In this document: piece after piece, positions 34,187-42,961 of the stretch
How positions within the stretch are numbered: the stretch's first letter is position 1
How the letters are laid out: every line of letters begins with the position of its first letter
NCBI RefSeq assembly: GCF_021611515.1
Contig: NZ_CP090960.1
Location: forward strand, 1,302,001 to 1,366,000
Reading direction: 5' to 3'
DNA: 64,000 nt
DNA from: Mariluticola halotolerans
GTDB taxonomy: Bacteria > Pseudomonadota > Alphaproteobacteria > Rhizobiales > Devosiaceae
Program-made: the position numbers and the translations under genes
The notes under the pieces: generated by a model
The model's database searches: none
Told to the model about the DNA's origin: nothing
The model's input: only the letters and a program-made list of their open reading frames with translations

Positions 34187-35203
34187 TCATCCCTGGCGCT
34201 TGTGCAAGTAATGGTCGATCGAAACTGCCGCGAGCAGGATCGAGCCACGGATGATGTCCTGCCAGTAGACCGAGACGTCGAGCAAAGCCAGTGAGCTGGA
34301 CACGACAGATAACAAGATCACGCCGAGAATGGCCCCGAAGATCGTGCCAGTGCCGCCCGAGAGGCTGGCCCCGCCGATAACCGCGGCGGCGATCACGTTC
34401 AATTCCATGCCTATGCCGAAGGTGGGCTGGGCCGAACCGAAACGCGCCATATAGATAATGCCCGCAACGCCGCAGAGAGCTGAACAAAGGGTGGTTGTCA
34501 TAAAGACAACCCGTTTGGTTCTGATGCCGGAATAGGCGGCGGCTTTCTCATTGCTGCCGGTATAAAAGACCTTGCGGAAGATGGTGGTGCGGCGGAGCAT
34601 GAAATCGAACAATACGACCACCACGACAAAGATGATGATCACGACCGGGACGACGCCAATTGCGCCCTGACCGATGAACTTGAACTCAGGTGGCAGCGTA
34701 TAAAGACCGAGCGGCCGCCCCCCTGTGCCCAGAAGGCAGGCCCCACGGGCGATAACCATTACCGCCAGTGACACGATGAAATGGTGAAGCCCCACACGGG
34801 TTACGAAAAAGCCCATGGTTGCGCCAATGCCGGCGCAGGCAGCGATGGCGATGGCCGACGCGACCCAGGGGTCGACACCATTCAAAAAGAGCAGCCCGGC
34901 AATGACCATTGCCAGCGCTGTGACGGAGCCGACCGAGAGATCAATCCCCCCGGATATCAGCAGGATCGTCATACCGATAACGACGATGCCTTCGACCGCG
35001 AATGCCATGACCATGGCCCGCATATTGATCCAGGTCAGAAAGTATGGTGAGGCGAACGACATGGCGACGAACAAAGCCAGGATGATCAGGATCAATCCCG
35101 TTTCGCGCATCCGTAATAGCTTCCCCACGGCCCCTCTGACGCCATCCGGCGGACTGTTCTGGTCCGCAATTGTATTTGTTATGGCTATCGACTTATCCGC
35201 CAT
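34187..35203 (-). CDS. Sugar ABC transporter permease, RbsC type
   Basis: A 338-residue inner-membrane permease with about ten hydrophobic segments. The RbsC family motif [21 protein letters not shown] lies near residue 80, and the ATPase-contact loop [19 protein letters not shown] near residue 215. The C-terminal [20 protein letters not shown] is typical. The start codon shares one base with the ATPase stop (TGATG), indicating translational coupling. As the only permease of this importer it should form a homodimer, in contrast to the two-permease importer at 18.7-22.1 kb. Confidence 0.92.
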   Translation of the reverse strand: MADKSIAITNTIADQNSPPDGVRGAVGKLLRMRETGLILIILALFVAMSFASPYFLTWINMRAMVMAFAVEGIVVIGMTILLISGGIDLSVGSVTALAMVIAGLLFLNGVDPWVASAIAIAACAGIGATMGFFVTRVGLHHFIVSLAVMVIARGACLLGTGGRPLGLYTLPPEFKFIGQGAIGVVPVVIIIFVVVVVLFDFMLRRTTIFRKVFYTGSNEKAAAYSGIRTKRVVFMTTTLCSALCGVAGIIYMARFGSAQPTFGIGMELNVIAAAVIGGASLSGGTGTIFGAILGVILLSVVSSSLALLDVSVYWQDIIRGSILLAAVSIDHYLHKRQG

Positions 35204-36723
35204 CAGACCGCCTCCCGCGATTGCTCCGAAATCGAAGCGAGATACATGATATTTTCTTCCGTCATCTCACTGCCGGTGACCTCTCCGCTCAGTTCCCCCT
35301 CGCGGATGACAATGACCCGGTCGCATACGCCGATCAGCTCGGGCAGTTCGGACGAGATCATGACCACGCCCACACCCGCCTTTGCCAAATCGCGCAATAT
35401 GCGGTGAATTTCCGTTTTGGCGCCCACATCAACGCCGCGCGTCGGCTCGTCAAGGAAGATGATATGGGGGCTAACTGACAGCAGTTTTGCCAGCGCAACC
35501 TTTTGCTGATTGCCGCCCGACAAGGCAGAAACGGGTTGGCCTACATGGCCGCATTTCAGGTTGAGTTCCTGGCCCAGCTTTTGCGCCAGACCGGTTTCCT
35601 TGCGTTCATCAATAATACCGGCACGCGAGGCCACCTGCGCAAGTGACAGGGCCGAAATATTCGCGGCAATCGACATATCAAGGAAAATGCCGTCGCCCTT
35701 CCGGTCTTCTGACAGATAGACAATGCCCTCGGCGACGCTGTCCTGATAATGTTTCAGATCCAGCTTGCGGCCCTTGAGGCTGATGTCACCGGTCACACTC
35801 CCCTCGAGCTTGCAAACGCCTTTGACAATTTCACTTCGGCCAGCGCCGATCAGCCCTGCCAGCCCCAGAATTTCGCCCCGGCGCAGGTCAAAGGAAATAT
35901 CCTTGAACCGCTTGCGCTCTGTCAGTCCACGCACGGAAAAAATAACGTCGTCGGACCTCTCCTCGAGCGGCTGCTTGTCCGGGTAGAGACTGTCGATTGC
36001 ACGCCCGACCATCGATTTGACGATTTCGCCCGAATTTGTCTCGGCGACATTTTTGGTGGTGATGTACTGGCCATCACGGAAAACAGATACGCGGTCGCAA
36101 TTTTCAAATATCTCGACCATGCGGTGAGAAATGTAGATGATCGATATGCCCTGTCCGGCTAGATCGCGCATGATCCCGAAAAGGATTTGCGCTTCCCGCT
36201 CGGTCAGTGCGGCGGTCGGCTCGTCCAGAATGAGCACGCGACAATCAAGGGTCAGCGCCTTGGCGATTTCAACCAGCTGCTGCTTGGAAATGGGCAAGGT
36301 GCTGACCAGCGCCGCGGGATCTATATCGCCCAGTTTTTGTAATATGCCGGCCGCCTTGCGCATAAGAGACGGATAATCCATCAGCATGGCGCGGCTTGAA
36401 TTGGTGGTGGCCATGAAGATGTTCTCAGCCACGGTGATATCGGGGCAGAGCGCAATTTCCTGATGCACAAACCCGATGCCCAGCTTTTGCGCTTCTGCCG
36501 GTGAGGCGATCCGGACGGACTTGCCGTCGAAACAAATCTCTCCCGAATCCGGTTGCAAAATGCCGTCGATCACATTCATCAGTGTCGACTTGCCCGCGCC
36601 GTTTTCGCCGGCAATGGCGTGGATTTCGCCTTTGCGCAATTCGAAGTTCACCCCGCGCAATGCGTGGATCGGACCGAAGGACTTGCTGAGGTTCGATATT
36701 TTGAGAATCAAATCCTCTGTCAT
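35203..36723 (-). CDS. Sugar ABC transporter ATP-binding protein, RbsA type
   Basis: A 506-residue ATPase with two fused nucleotide-binding domains. First domain: Walker A GENGAGKST, signature region LPISKQQLVEIAKAL (the LSxGQ motif is diverged, as often in RbsA) and Walker B VLILDEPTAALTERE. Second domain: GLIGAGRSE P-loop remnant, intact LSGGNQQKVALAKLL and IIFLDEPTRGVDVGAK. This is the usual layout of ribose-type ATPases. It follows the binding-protein gene after a 95-nt gap containing a strong stem-loop and is coupled to the permease gene downstream. Confidence 0.93.
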   Translation of the reverse strand: MTEDLILKISNLSKSFGPIHALRGVNFELRKGEIHAIAGENGAGKSTLMNVIDGILQPDSGEICFDGKSVRIASPAEAQKLGIGFVHQEIALCPDITVAENIFMATTNSSRAMLMDYPSLMRKAAGILQKLGDIDPAALVSTLPISKQQLVEIAKALTLDCRVLILDEPTAALTEREAQILFGIMRDLAGQGISIIYISHRMVEIFENCDRVSVFRDGQYITTKNVAETNSGEIVKSMVGRAIDSLYPDKQPLEERSDDVIFSVRGLTERKRFKDISFDLRRGEILGLAGLIGAGRSEIVKGVCKLEGSVTGDISLKGRKLDLKHYQDSVAEGIVYLSEDRKGDGIFLDMSIAANISALSLAQVASRAGIIDERKETGLAQKLGQELNLKCGHVGQPVSALSGGNQQKVALAKLLSVSPHIIFLDEPTRGVDVGAKTEIHRILRDLAKAGVGVVMISSELPELIGVCDRVIVIREGELSGEVTGSEMTEENIMYLASISEQSREAV

Positions 36724-36766
36724 CGTCTTGCACCTTGTTTGCGCTGTGGCGGGGGTTTCAGTTTGT

Positions 36767-36800
36767 GCCGTCCGCGCTCTTTATGAAAAGCGCGGACGGC
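36767..36800 (-). terminator. Intercistronic stem-loop after the binding-protein gene
   Basis: A perfect 12-bp stem (36767-36778 with 36789-36800) with a 10-nt loop, 18 nt after the binding-protein stop on the minus strand. No U-run follows, so partial termination or mRNA 3'-end protection is more likely than full termination. Confidence 0.65.
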
Positions 36801-36818
36801 GGTGGCGGTATGCTGCGA

Positions 36819-37835
36819 TTATTGGGGATCGCGGCCTTCCATATATTTGTTCAGGTCGAAGGAATCGGCGTTCTCTTTGGTGATGACGGCGAAGCCATTG
36901 TCGACAAAGGGAAGCTGCATGGGATTGTAGCCCGAGACCTTGTAGTCGTTGAACGGATCGAACATGTCTGAATGCGCTGCCATGAACGTTGCCATGAAGC
37001 CCATAAAGCCCTGGATGCCCTGATTGGGGTTGAGTGCCATGTGAATATTGCCGGCCTTGATGTGCTCAAGAGTGGCCGGGGTCACGTCGGCATGCATGAT
37101 CAACACATCGGCTTTTGCCTCGAGAACGGCGGCGACAGCACCTTCAGCCGATCCTGCTTCCGGAATCCAGAGCGCGCCCAGATTGGGGTTGGCCTGAAGG
37201 ATGGACGCCGTGGCACGATAGGCCGCATTGCTGTCCTGATTGGTGGCCTGACGCCCTACCAGCTTCATGTTCGGGAAGTGCTCTTCAATATAAGAGATCA
37301 GGGCGGTGACACGCAGATCGTGATTGCTTTGACCGGGGTTTTCCAGAACCGCGTACTCGGCGCTGTCGCCAAGCTGCTTGACGATCTCTTCTGCAGCGAA
37401 TTTGGCCTCGGCAAGATTGTCGGAGGTGATGTAAGCGGTGCGGTTGGACTTGGGAGAGTCGGCGGCGAAGGTGGAAATCTGCACGCCGCTTTCGATTGCC
37501 CGGTTAATCGGCTCAATAAAAGGATCGGCCTGCATTGGGTGCAACAGGATGCCGGCTGGCGCCTTTACCAGATCCTGCTCAAAGGACGCGATCTGCTTGG
37601 CAATGTCATAATCAGGCGTGCCCGAGAAAACGGTTTCACAACCCATTGCTTCGGCGGCTTGCTTGAACCCCTGATAAACGGGCACCCAATATGGATGCGA
37701 CGACACCATGACATTCATGATGTAAGTCTCGCCGGGCTCACACTTGAAACCTTCTGCCAATGCCGCAGTCGGCTGTGCAAACGCTGCGAGCAAAGCCGTT
37801 ACGGCCAATGCACGCGTCACACGAACATTCTTCAT
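36819..37835 (-). CDS. Sugar ABC transporter substrate-binding protein (RbsB-like)
   Basis: A 338-residue periplasmic binding protein of the ribose/AI-2 group. The start at 37835 is supported by GGAGGAGAG upstream and gives a Sec signal peptide MKNVRVTRALAVTALLAAF with cleavage near AALA. The mature part begins FKCEPGETYIMNVMVSSHPY and contains VKAPAGILLHPMQADPFIEP and LGALWIPEAGSAEGAVAAVL, characteristic of the type I fold. First gene of the nine-gene operon. Two cysteines in the first 55 mature residues might form a disulfide. The ligand is probably a polyol or pentose, inferred from the downstream enzymes. Confidence 0.9.
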   Translation of the reverse strand: MKNVRVTRALAVTALLAAFAQPTAALAEGFKCEPGETYIMNVMVSSHPYWVPVYQGFKQAAEAMGCETVFSGTPDYDIAKQIASFEQDLVKAPAGILLHPMQADPFIEPINRAIESGVQISTFAADSPKSNRTAYITSDNLAEAKFAAEEIVKQLGDSAEYAVLENPGQSNHDLRVTALISYIEEHFPNMKLVGRQATNQDSNAAYRATASILQANPNLGALWIPEAGSAEGAVAAVLEAKADVLIMHADVTPATLEHIKAGNIHMALNPNQGIQGFMGFMATFMAAHSDMFDPFNDYKVSGYNPMQLPFVDNGFAVITKENADSFDLNKYMEGRDPQ

Positions 37836-38264
37836 TTTTCTCTCCTCCACGATGAGTCTCCCTCTCAGGGTCAGCTTTGTCAGCTTTAAAAGTATTTTGC
37901 AATATTTTTCACTATGCGATTTTTATCGCAACGAGCGGAGATAACCAAAAACGAAATGCCCTGTCAACAGTTTCAGGATTTATATCTTATAGTGAAATTT
38001 ATTTCACTATTGCAGTAGAACCCCTGCTCTCAACGGCGAATGGCGGGCGTTCTCGGGACAGCGGCCAGAGCGATGCCGAAGCCGGAATTTCCTGGTCCTT
38101 TTTGCTGTGCCCGGGGTGGACACCAACACTTTTGAGACGAGGCAAGCGTATCGATGATGGCTTCCGGCGTTGCAGAAACGTTGAATGCCGGAGCGGTGGC
38201 GGGTGTTGCCATTGCGTCGTGCGTCAAAACCTGATGCAAAGGCTTTAGACAAAGAGGAGTGCCC
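37836..38264. other. Divergent control region between polyol operon and flavoprotein genes
   Basis: No gene is seen in this 429-nt stretch. The left half (37,880-38,020) is AT-rich and holds the repeated half-site TTTCACTAT, the 22-bp palindrome at 37989-38010 and a TGCGAT/ATCGCA inverted repeat at 37915-37930. The right half leads to the ribosome-binding site of the 54-aa ORF. Confidence 0.5.
37989..38010. promoter_or_regulatory. Perfect palindrome, candidate SorC-family operator
   Basis: ATAGTGAAA, a 4-nt spacer TTTA and TTTCACTAT form a perfect inverted repeat 154 nt upstream of the binding-protein start. The same half-site TTTCACTAT recurs alone at 37907-37915, closer to the gene. This arrangement suits binding by a tetrameric SorC/EryD-like regulator such as the one encoded at 33173-34153. 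Confidence 0.6.
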
Positions 38265-38429
38265 ATGGCCGCGTCAGCTGCAGATCGTTTGATCGATCTT
38301 TATCGGAACAATGCCGCCGCGAGGGGCCGGCTGCGCTGTGGCAGCCTGATCGAACAGCGCTGGCTGGACGGCTTTCGGGATACCACTATCTGGCGGGTCT
38401 GGAAGGCGACAGTGGACGCGCGGGCATGA
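38265..38429 (+). CDS. Small ORF of 54 residues coupled to the flavoprotein gene
   Basis: An ATG at 38265 preceded by AGAGGAG at ideal distance opens a 54-codon frame. The product starts MAASAADRLIDLYRNNAAAR and ends WRVWKATVDARA; it is basic, mostly helical-looking, with one cysteine and three tryptophans, and has no membrane segment. Its TGA stop overlaps the ATG of the flavoprotein gene (ATGA), the classic sign of translational coupling. The strong ribosome-binding site and the overlap argue for a real gene. I do not recognise a family. It could be a leader that ensures translation of the next gene or a partner of that enzyme. Confidence 0.6.
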   Translation: MAASAADRLIDLYRNNAAARGRLRCGSLIEQRWLDGFRDTTIWRVWKATVDARA

Positions 38430-39646
38430 CCGGCTTTTCTGCAAAAGAGGTCGCAGTTATCGGTGGTGGTCCGGCGGGGTTGATGGCGGCGGAAGCACTT
38501 TGCGGCGCGGGCCACAATGTGACGGTTTACGAGGCCATGCCCTCTTTCGGGCGCAAGCTTTTGTTTGCGGGGAAGTCCGGGCTCAATATTACCCATGCCG
38601 AGGATTATGCGCAATTTGCTACCCGGTTTAGCGCGTCCAGCGCGCGGTTGCGGCCAGCGCTGGACGGGTTTCGGCCCAATGATCTGATCGCCTGGGCCGG
38701 TGCGCTGGGTACCGAGACCTTTACCGGGTCGTCGGGACGGGTTTTTCCCAAGGCGATGAAAGCCTCCCCCCTGTTACGCGCCTGGTTGCGCCGGTTGGCG
38801 GATAGCGGCGTGACATTGTTGGCCCGGCACCGCTGGACCGGGCTGGAAGCCAACGCGCTGCATTTTGAAACACCGGATGGTGCGCTGACTGTTGCGTTTG
38901 ATGCCGTGGTTTTGGCGCTGGGTGGCGCCAGCTGGCCCAAACTGGGCGCGACCGGCGACTGGGTGCCATTGTTGCGGCGGCATGATGTGCCTGTGGCTGA
39001 TTTGCGCCCGGCCAATTGCGGGTTTGATGTGGATTGGAGCGCGGTTTTTGCCGCGCGGTTTGCCGGTCAACCGGTTAAATCGGTGACGGCCACGTCCGAT
39101 GCCGGCACGTTATCGGGCGAGTTCGTTGTGAGTGGCGCTGGCGTCGAGGGCAGTCTGATTTATGCTCATGCTGCCGCGTTGCGGGACCGGATTGCGGCCG
39201 ACGGCGAAGCGCGCTTGACGCTTGATCTGGCGCCGGGGCGCAGTTTTGAAAAACTTGCAGCCGGGTTGGCGCGGCAAAAGCCGAAGGAAAGCTTTACCTC
39301 CCGGTTGCGCAAAGGGGCCGGCCTTGAGGGGATCAAGGGCGCGCTGGTGCGTGAATGTGCGCCTGACGCCAATACACTGGCCCCGGATGCACTTGCGCGA
39401 TTGATCAAGGCATTGCCGTTGACGCTGGCGCGCCCGCGCCCGCTGGCCGAGGCGATATCCTCTGCCGGGGGGATTGGCTGGGACGGGGTGGACGAGAATT
39501 ATATGCTCACGGCCCTGCCCGGCGTGTTTGCCGCCGGGGAAATGCTGGACTGGGAAGCACCGACCGGCGGCTATCTGCTGACCGGATGCATGGCAACAGG
39601 GCTGGCGGCAGGACAGGGCGCGGCGCGCTGGCTGGCCAATAGCTAG
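38426..39646 (+). CDS. HI0933-family NAD(P)/FAD-dependent oxidoreductase
   Basis: A 406-residue flavoprotein of the HI0933/YhiN family (TIGR03862-like group). The FAD-binding motif AVIGGGPAGLMAAEALCGAG is at residues 10-29, followed by GRKLLFAGKSGLNITHAED, which is diagnostic for the family, then ALGGASWPKLGATGDW and the C-terminal GVFAAGEMLDWEAPTGGYLL with a second nucleotide contact. Function is undefined in this family; some members are linked to oxidation of RNA bases or to membrane redox, which I cannot apply here. Its start overlaps the 54-aa ORF and its stop overlaps the convergent cfa gene by 4 nt. Confidence 0.9.
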   Translation: MTGFSAKEVAVIGGGPAGLMAAEALCGAGHNVTVYEAMPSFGRKLLFAGKSGLNITHAEDYAQFATRFSASSARLRPALDGFRPNDLIAWAGALGTETFTGSSGRVFPKAMKASPLLRAWLRRLADSGVTLLARHRWTGLEANALHFETPDGALTVAFDAVVLALGGASWPKLGATGDWVPLLRRHDVPVADLRPANCGFDVDWSAVFAARFAGQPVKSVTATSDAGTLSGEFVVSGAGVEGSLIYAHAAALRDRIAADGEARLTLDLAPGRSFEKLAAGLARQKPKESFTSRLRKGAGLEGIKGALVRECAPDANTLAPDALARLIKALPLTLARPRPLAEAISSAGGIGWDGVDENYMLTALPGVFAAGEMLDWEAPTGGYLLTGCMATGLAAGQGAARWLANS

Positions 39647-40875
39647 TCGTTGCGCCGGTACTGGTAGATACCGACGTCAATCGTGCCCTCGGCAAAGCCT
39701 GCTTCGCAATAGCTGAGGTAATAAACCCATTTGCGGCGGAATTGTTCGTCATAGCCCAGGGGCTCGATCATCGACCAGCGCTCAAGGAAGCGCTCGCGCC
39801 AGAGGCGGAGCGTGCGGGCGTAGGACAGGCGGAACAATTCGGTGTTCTCCAGCGTGAGACCCACCCGATCGCCCTGCTCTTTCATCGCCTGCTTGGTGAG
39901 CAGCATGCCGCCGGGGAAAATGTAACGCTGGATGAAATCGGGACCGGCCTTGTAATGCTCGAAATCTTCTTCATTGATGGTGATGGCCTGAATGGCAGCG
40001 GTGCCGCCGGGCTTTAGCCTGTCACGCACGGTCTGGAAGTAAGTCGGCCAATGATCTTCGCCAACGGCTTCGATCATTTCGATGGAAACGACGTGATCGA
40101 ACTGCCCCTTGGTATCGCGATAATCCTCGAAATGCAGTTTGGCGAACTTATCGAGCCCCTGTTTGGCCAGCCGCTCGGTTGCGAATTTGAGCTGCTCACG
40201 TGACAGGGTGATGCCGTAAAGATTGGCCTCGTAATCGCGGGCCACGGTTTCGGCCATACCGCCCCAGCCGCAGCCGATTTCCAGCACGGATGCGCCCTTG
40301 GTCACACCTGCCGCATCAGCGACGTGATGATATTTCTCAACCTGTGCCTGTTCCAAAGACTGATCGCCGGAGGTGAAAACCGCCGAGGAATAGGTCATTG
40401 AGGGGTCGAGCCACTGGCCATAGAAATCATTACCCAGGTCGTAGTGCTCGGAAATGTTCTCTTTGGACCCTTCCTTGGTGTTCTGGCGCGACAGATGGTA
40501 GGCCAGATCATGGGCGGCGCGTTTGAAAATGCCGGGATTGGCATCATCAAACATGTCGCGGTTTTGCAGGAAGAAGCGAAACAGGGCGGTCAGGTCCTCG
40601 ACCTCGATATCGCCGCGCATATAGGCGGCGGCGAAGCCGACGGTGCCGCGGCGCATGCACTCGCGAATGACCTTGAAATTATTGAGTTTGAGAACGGTAT
40701 GCTCACCTGTTGCCGGATTCCCGACGGTGCGGCTGCGCCCATTGGGCAAGGTGACTGTAACGGCACCATGCGAGGGCACAATCATGCGTGCGCCGATCTT
40801 TTCGACCAGCACAGACACAAAACGCATCCACAGGCTCGGTGAGCCCATGCTTTCCTGAACAGCACTTCCACTCAT
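39643..40875 (-). CDS. cfa: Cyclopropane-fatty-acyl-phospholipid synthase
   Basis: A 410-residue SAM-dependent enzyme that methylenates unsaturated acyl chains of membrane phospholipids. The N-terminal half carries FKVIRECMRRGTVGFAAAYM and HYDLGNDFYGQWLDPSMTYS, diagnostic for Cfa enzymes. The SAM motif VLEIGCGWGGMAE lies near residue 195, followed by GITLSREQLKFA and VSIEMIEAVGEDHWPTYF. The C-terminus ends with YCEAGFAEGTIDVGIYQYRR. A short AGG is present 8 nt before the ATG. It is a single-gene unit, convergent with the flavoprotein gene. Cyclopropane lipids usually protect against acid and stationary-phase stress. Confidence 0.93.
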   Translation of the reverse strand: MSGSAVQESMGSPSLWMRFVSVLVEKIGARMIVPSHGAVTVTLPNGRSRTVGNPATGEHTVLKLNNFKVIRECMRRGTVGFAAAYMRGDIEVEDLTALFRFFLQNRDMFDDANPGIFKRAAHDLAYHLSRQNTKEGSKENISEHYDLGNDFYGQWLDPSMTYSSAVFTSGDQSLEQAQVEKYHHVADAAGVTKGASVLEIGCGWGGMAETVARDYEANLYGITLSREQLKFATERLAKQGLDKFAKLHFEDYRDTKGQFDHVVSIEMIEAVGEDHWPTYFQTVRDRLKPGGTAAIQAITINEEDFEHYKAGPDFIQRYIFPGGMLLTKQAMKEQGDRVGLTLENTELFRLSYARTLRLWRERFLERWSMIEPLGYDEQFRRKWVYYLSYCEAGFAEGTIDVGIYQYRRND

Positions 40876-41062
40876 AACGCATACCTACCCCGACGCAGGG
40901 TCACCAAGTGTCAGTAGTCGCGCCGCCTTTCTGGCGGCAAGGCTGGCTTCCTCACGTCTGTATTCAGGGTCTCCCCGTGAGCATATGTCTAGTTTATCCG
41001 CACGATATGGATATGCAAGTCCCTGATTTGAAGAGGGGTTTGGGCACTGGATTTGAAAAAAC

Positions 41063-42850
41063 TTAGGGTTGAGCTGCGTCAATCAGGCGAATTTGCACCT
41101 GCTCGCGGCCCTGCCAATGGTCGATGCCGATGGTGCCACAGACGTGCAAAGGCCTGTCATCGCGGGCATCGAGCAGCAATTGTCCAAGCGGCGTACCAGC
41201 TGCACGAAAGGCAATTCCCTTGAGACGCGCGCCATCGGCGGAGACCAGGGTAAAGCGAATATGGCCGCCCTTGCCCACCACATCGGCAAATTTCACCTTG
41301 TGGCCGGGAAAGGCGAAAATCGGGGTGGGATTGCCCGCGCCGAACGGGCCGGCCTTCTCGATGAGGTGCACGAAATCGACACTGGCACCGCGCGCCGTAA
41401 TGGCCGCATCGACGGACAGTGAGACACGGGCGCGGGCTTTGGCAACATCCTCACTCAGAGCGTCGGTGAGGAAGGCCCGAAATGCGCTTATCTTGCCCGG
41501 CTCCACGGTAATGCCGGCTGCCATGGCGTGTCCCCCGCCTTTGGGCAGAATACCGGCATCCACGGCAGCGATGACCGCTGTTCCCAGATCGACGCCCGGC
41601 AAGGAACGGCCGGAGCCGGTGCCCTTGCCGTTTGGGGCAATGGCGATGGCAAAGGCCGGGCGATCAAACCTGTCCTTTAGCCGCGAGGCGACCAGACCGA
41701 CGACACCGGGGTGCCAGTTTTCAGATGCAAGAACGAGGACAGGCGGGCCTTCGCCAGCACCAATTTCTGCCTCGGCGGTGGCGATAGCTTCTTCAACAGC
41801 TTCGATTTCGATGCGCTGACGCTCGGTATTGAGTTCGTCGAGCCGTGCGGCGATGGCCATGGTTTCTGCATCATCACCGGAGGACAAGAGACGCGCGCCA
41901 AGTGCTGCATCACCTATGCGGCCACCGGCATTAATGCGCGGACCGATGAGAAAACCGAGATGATAGGGACTGAGCGGGCCGCTGGCGCGGGCGGCGAGCG
42001 CCAGCGCGGAAATGCCCTTATTGCCACCCTGCCGCATGATTTCGAGGCCCCGGCGGACAAAGGCGCGATTGAGGCCGGTCAGCGGCACCACATCACAAAC
42101 GGTGGCCAGCGCCACCAGATCGACAAGGCCCATCAGATCGGGCAAACCGCCCTGCCCGCGCTGGCGCAAGGTGCGGTTTGTGGCGACCATGGTCATGAAG
42201 GTGACGCCGGCCGCACACAGATAGCCAAGGCCGGAAACGTCGTCGGGGCGGTTGGGATTAACCAGGGCATTGGCGGGTGGCAGGTCATGATCGGCCAGAT
42301 GGTGATCAATCACCAGCACATCAGCGCCGCGTTTGCGCGCATGGGCAATGGGTTCTTCGCTGGTGGTACCGCAATCCAGCGTAATGATCAGGCTGGCACC
42401 GCCATCAATTAAGGTGTCCATGGCCGCGACATTGGGGCCGTAGCCTTCAAAAATCCGGTCGGGAATGTGGACTTGCGGGGTGATGCCAAAGGCTGAGAGA
42501 AAGCGTGTCATCAACGCGCAGGAACAGGCCCCGTCGACATCGTAATCGCCAAACAAGGCAATGGATTCGCCGGCGATAATGGCATCGGCCAGGCGGGCAG
42601 CGGTGTCGTCCATTGCCGTCAGGGTAGAGGGATCGGGCATCAGGTCGCGGATCGTGGGATCAAGGAAGCTTGTCGCCTGATCAATGGCAATGCCGCGCCC
42701 AGCCATGATGCGGGCGACGATTTCGCTCAGGCCGGTTTGCTGGCTGATGGCCGTGGCGGTGCGGGCAGCAGCGATATCGAGCCGGTCAGTCCATGCCTTA
42801 CCGCTGACTGACTCGGCGACATTGAGAAAATAACCATCTCGAAACTGCAT
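41063..42850 (-). CDS. recJ: Single-stranded-DNA-specific exonuclease RecJ
   Basis: A 595-residue 5'-3' single-strand exonuclease used in recombination and mismatch repair. The DHH-family motifs are visible: LFGDYDVDGACSCALM (motif I), IITLDCGTTSEEP, VLVIDHHLADHDLP (the DHH motif), and the DHHA1 part with GGHAMAAGITVEPGK. A C-terminal OB-fold-like region from about residue 470 includes GAGNPTPIFAFPGHKV. Length is normal for RecJ. It is followed by a 187-nt gap to cfa and preceded by a GFA-family gene. Confidence 0.94.
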   Translation of the reverse strand: MQFRDGYFLNVAESVSGKAWTDRLDIAAARTATAISQQTGLSEIVARIMAGRGIAIDQATSFLDPTIRDLMPDPSTLTAMDDTAARLADAIIAGESIALFGDYDVDGACSCALMTRFLSAFGITPQVHIPDRIFEGYGPNVAAMDTLIDGGASLIITLDCGTTSEEPIAHARKRGADVLVIDHHLADHDLPPANALVNPNRPDDVSGLGYLCAAGVTFMTMVATNRTLRQRGQGGLPDLMGLVDLVALATVCDVVPLTGLNRAFVRRGLEIMRQGGNKGISALALAARASGPLSPYHLGFLIGPRINAGGRIGDAALGARLLSSGDDAETMAIAARLDELNTERQRIEIEAVEEAIATAEAEIGAGEGPPVLVLASENWHPGVVGLVASRLKDRFDRPAFAIAIAPNGKGTGSGRSLPGVDLGTAVIAAVDAGILPKGGGHAMAAGITVEPGKISAFRAFLTDALSEDVAKARARVSLSVDAAITARGASVDFVHLIEKAGPFGAGNPTPIFAFPGHKVKFADVVGKGGHIRFTLVSADGARLKGIAFRAAGTPLGQLLLDARDDRPLHVCGTIGIDHWQGREQVQIRLIDAAQP

Positions 42851-42961
42851 CAGGGGCTCCCGGTCCGCCGGTTTTGGCCAAACCTACAGGGGTGCGGGCG
42901 CTAGGGCCATGGGGGATGGCGGTTTCCCCTCAGGATGTATCAGATCAAACCTGCGACAGGG

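Noticed and set aside
26401-37835. Reading the nine-gene operon as an AI-2 (Lsr) uptake and degradation system
   Set aside because: The importer, SorC regulator, kinase and aldolase families fit, but there is no LsrG, the kinase looks closer to LyxK/EryA, and the GlpD-like and GMC enzymes have no place in the Lsr pathway.
38007-38266. Minus-strand frames opposite the 54-aa ORF region
   Set aside because: No ribosome-binding site and Arg/His-rich content typical of antisense frames; the plus-strand small ORF has far better start signals.
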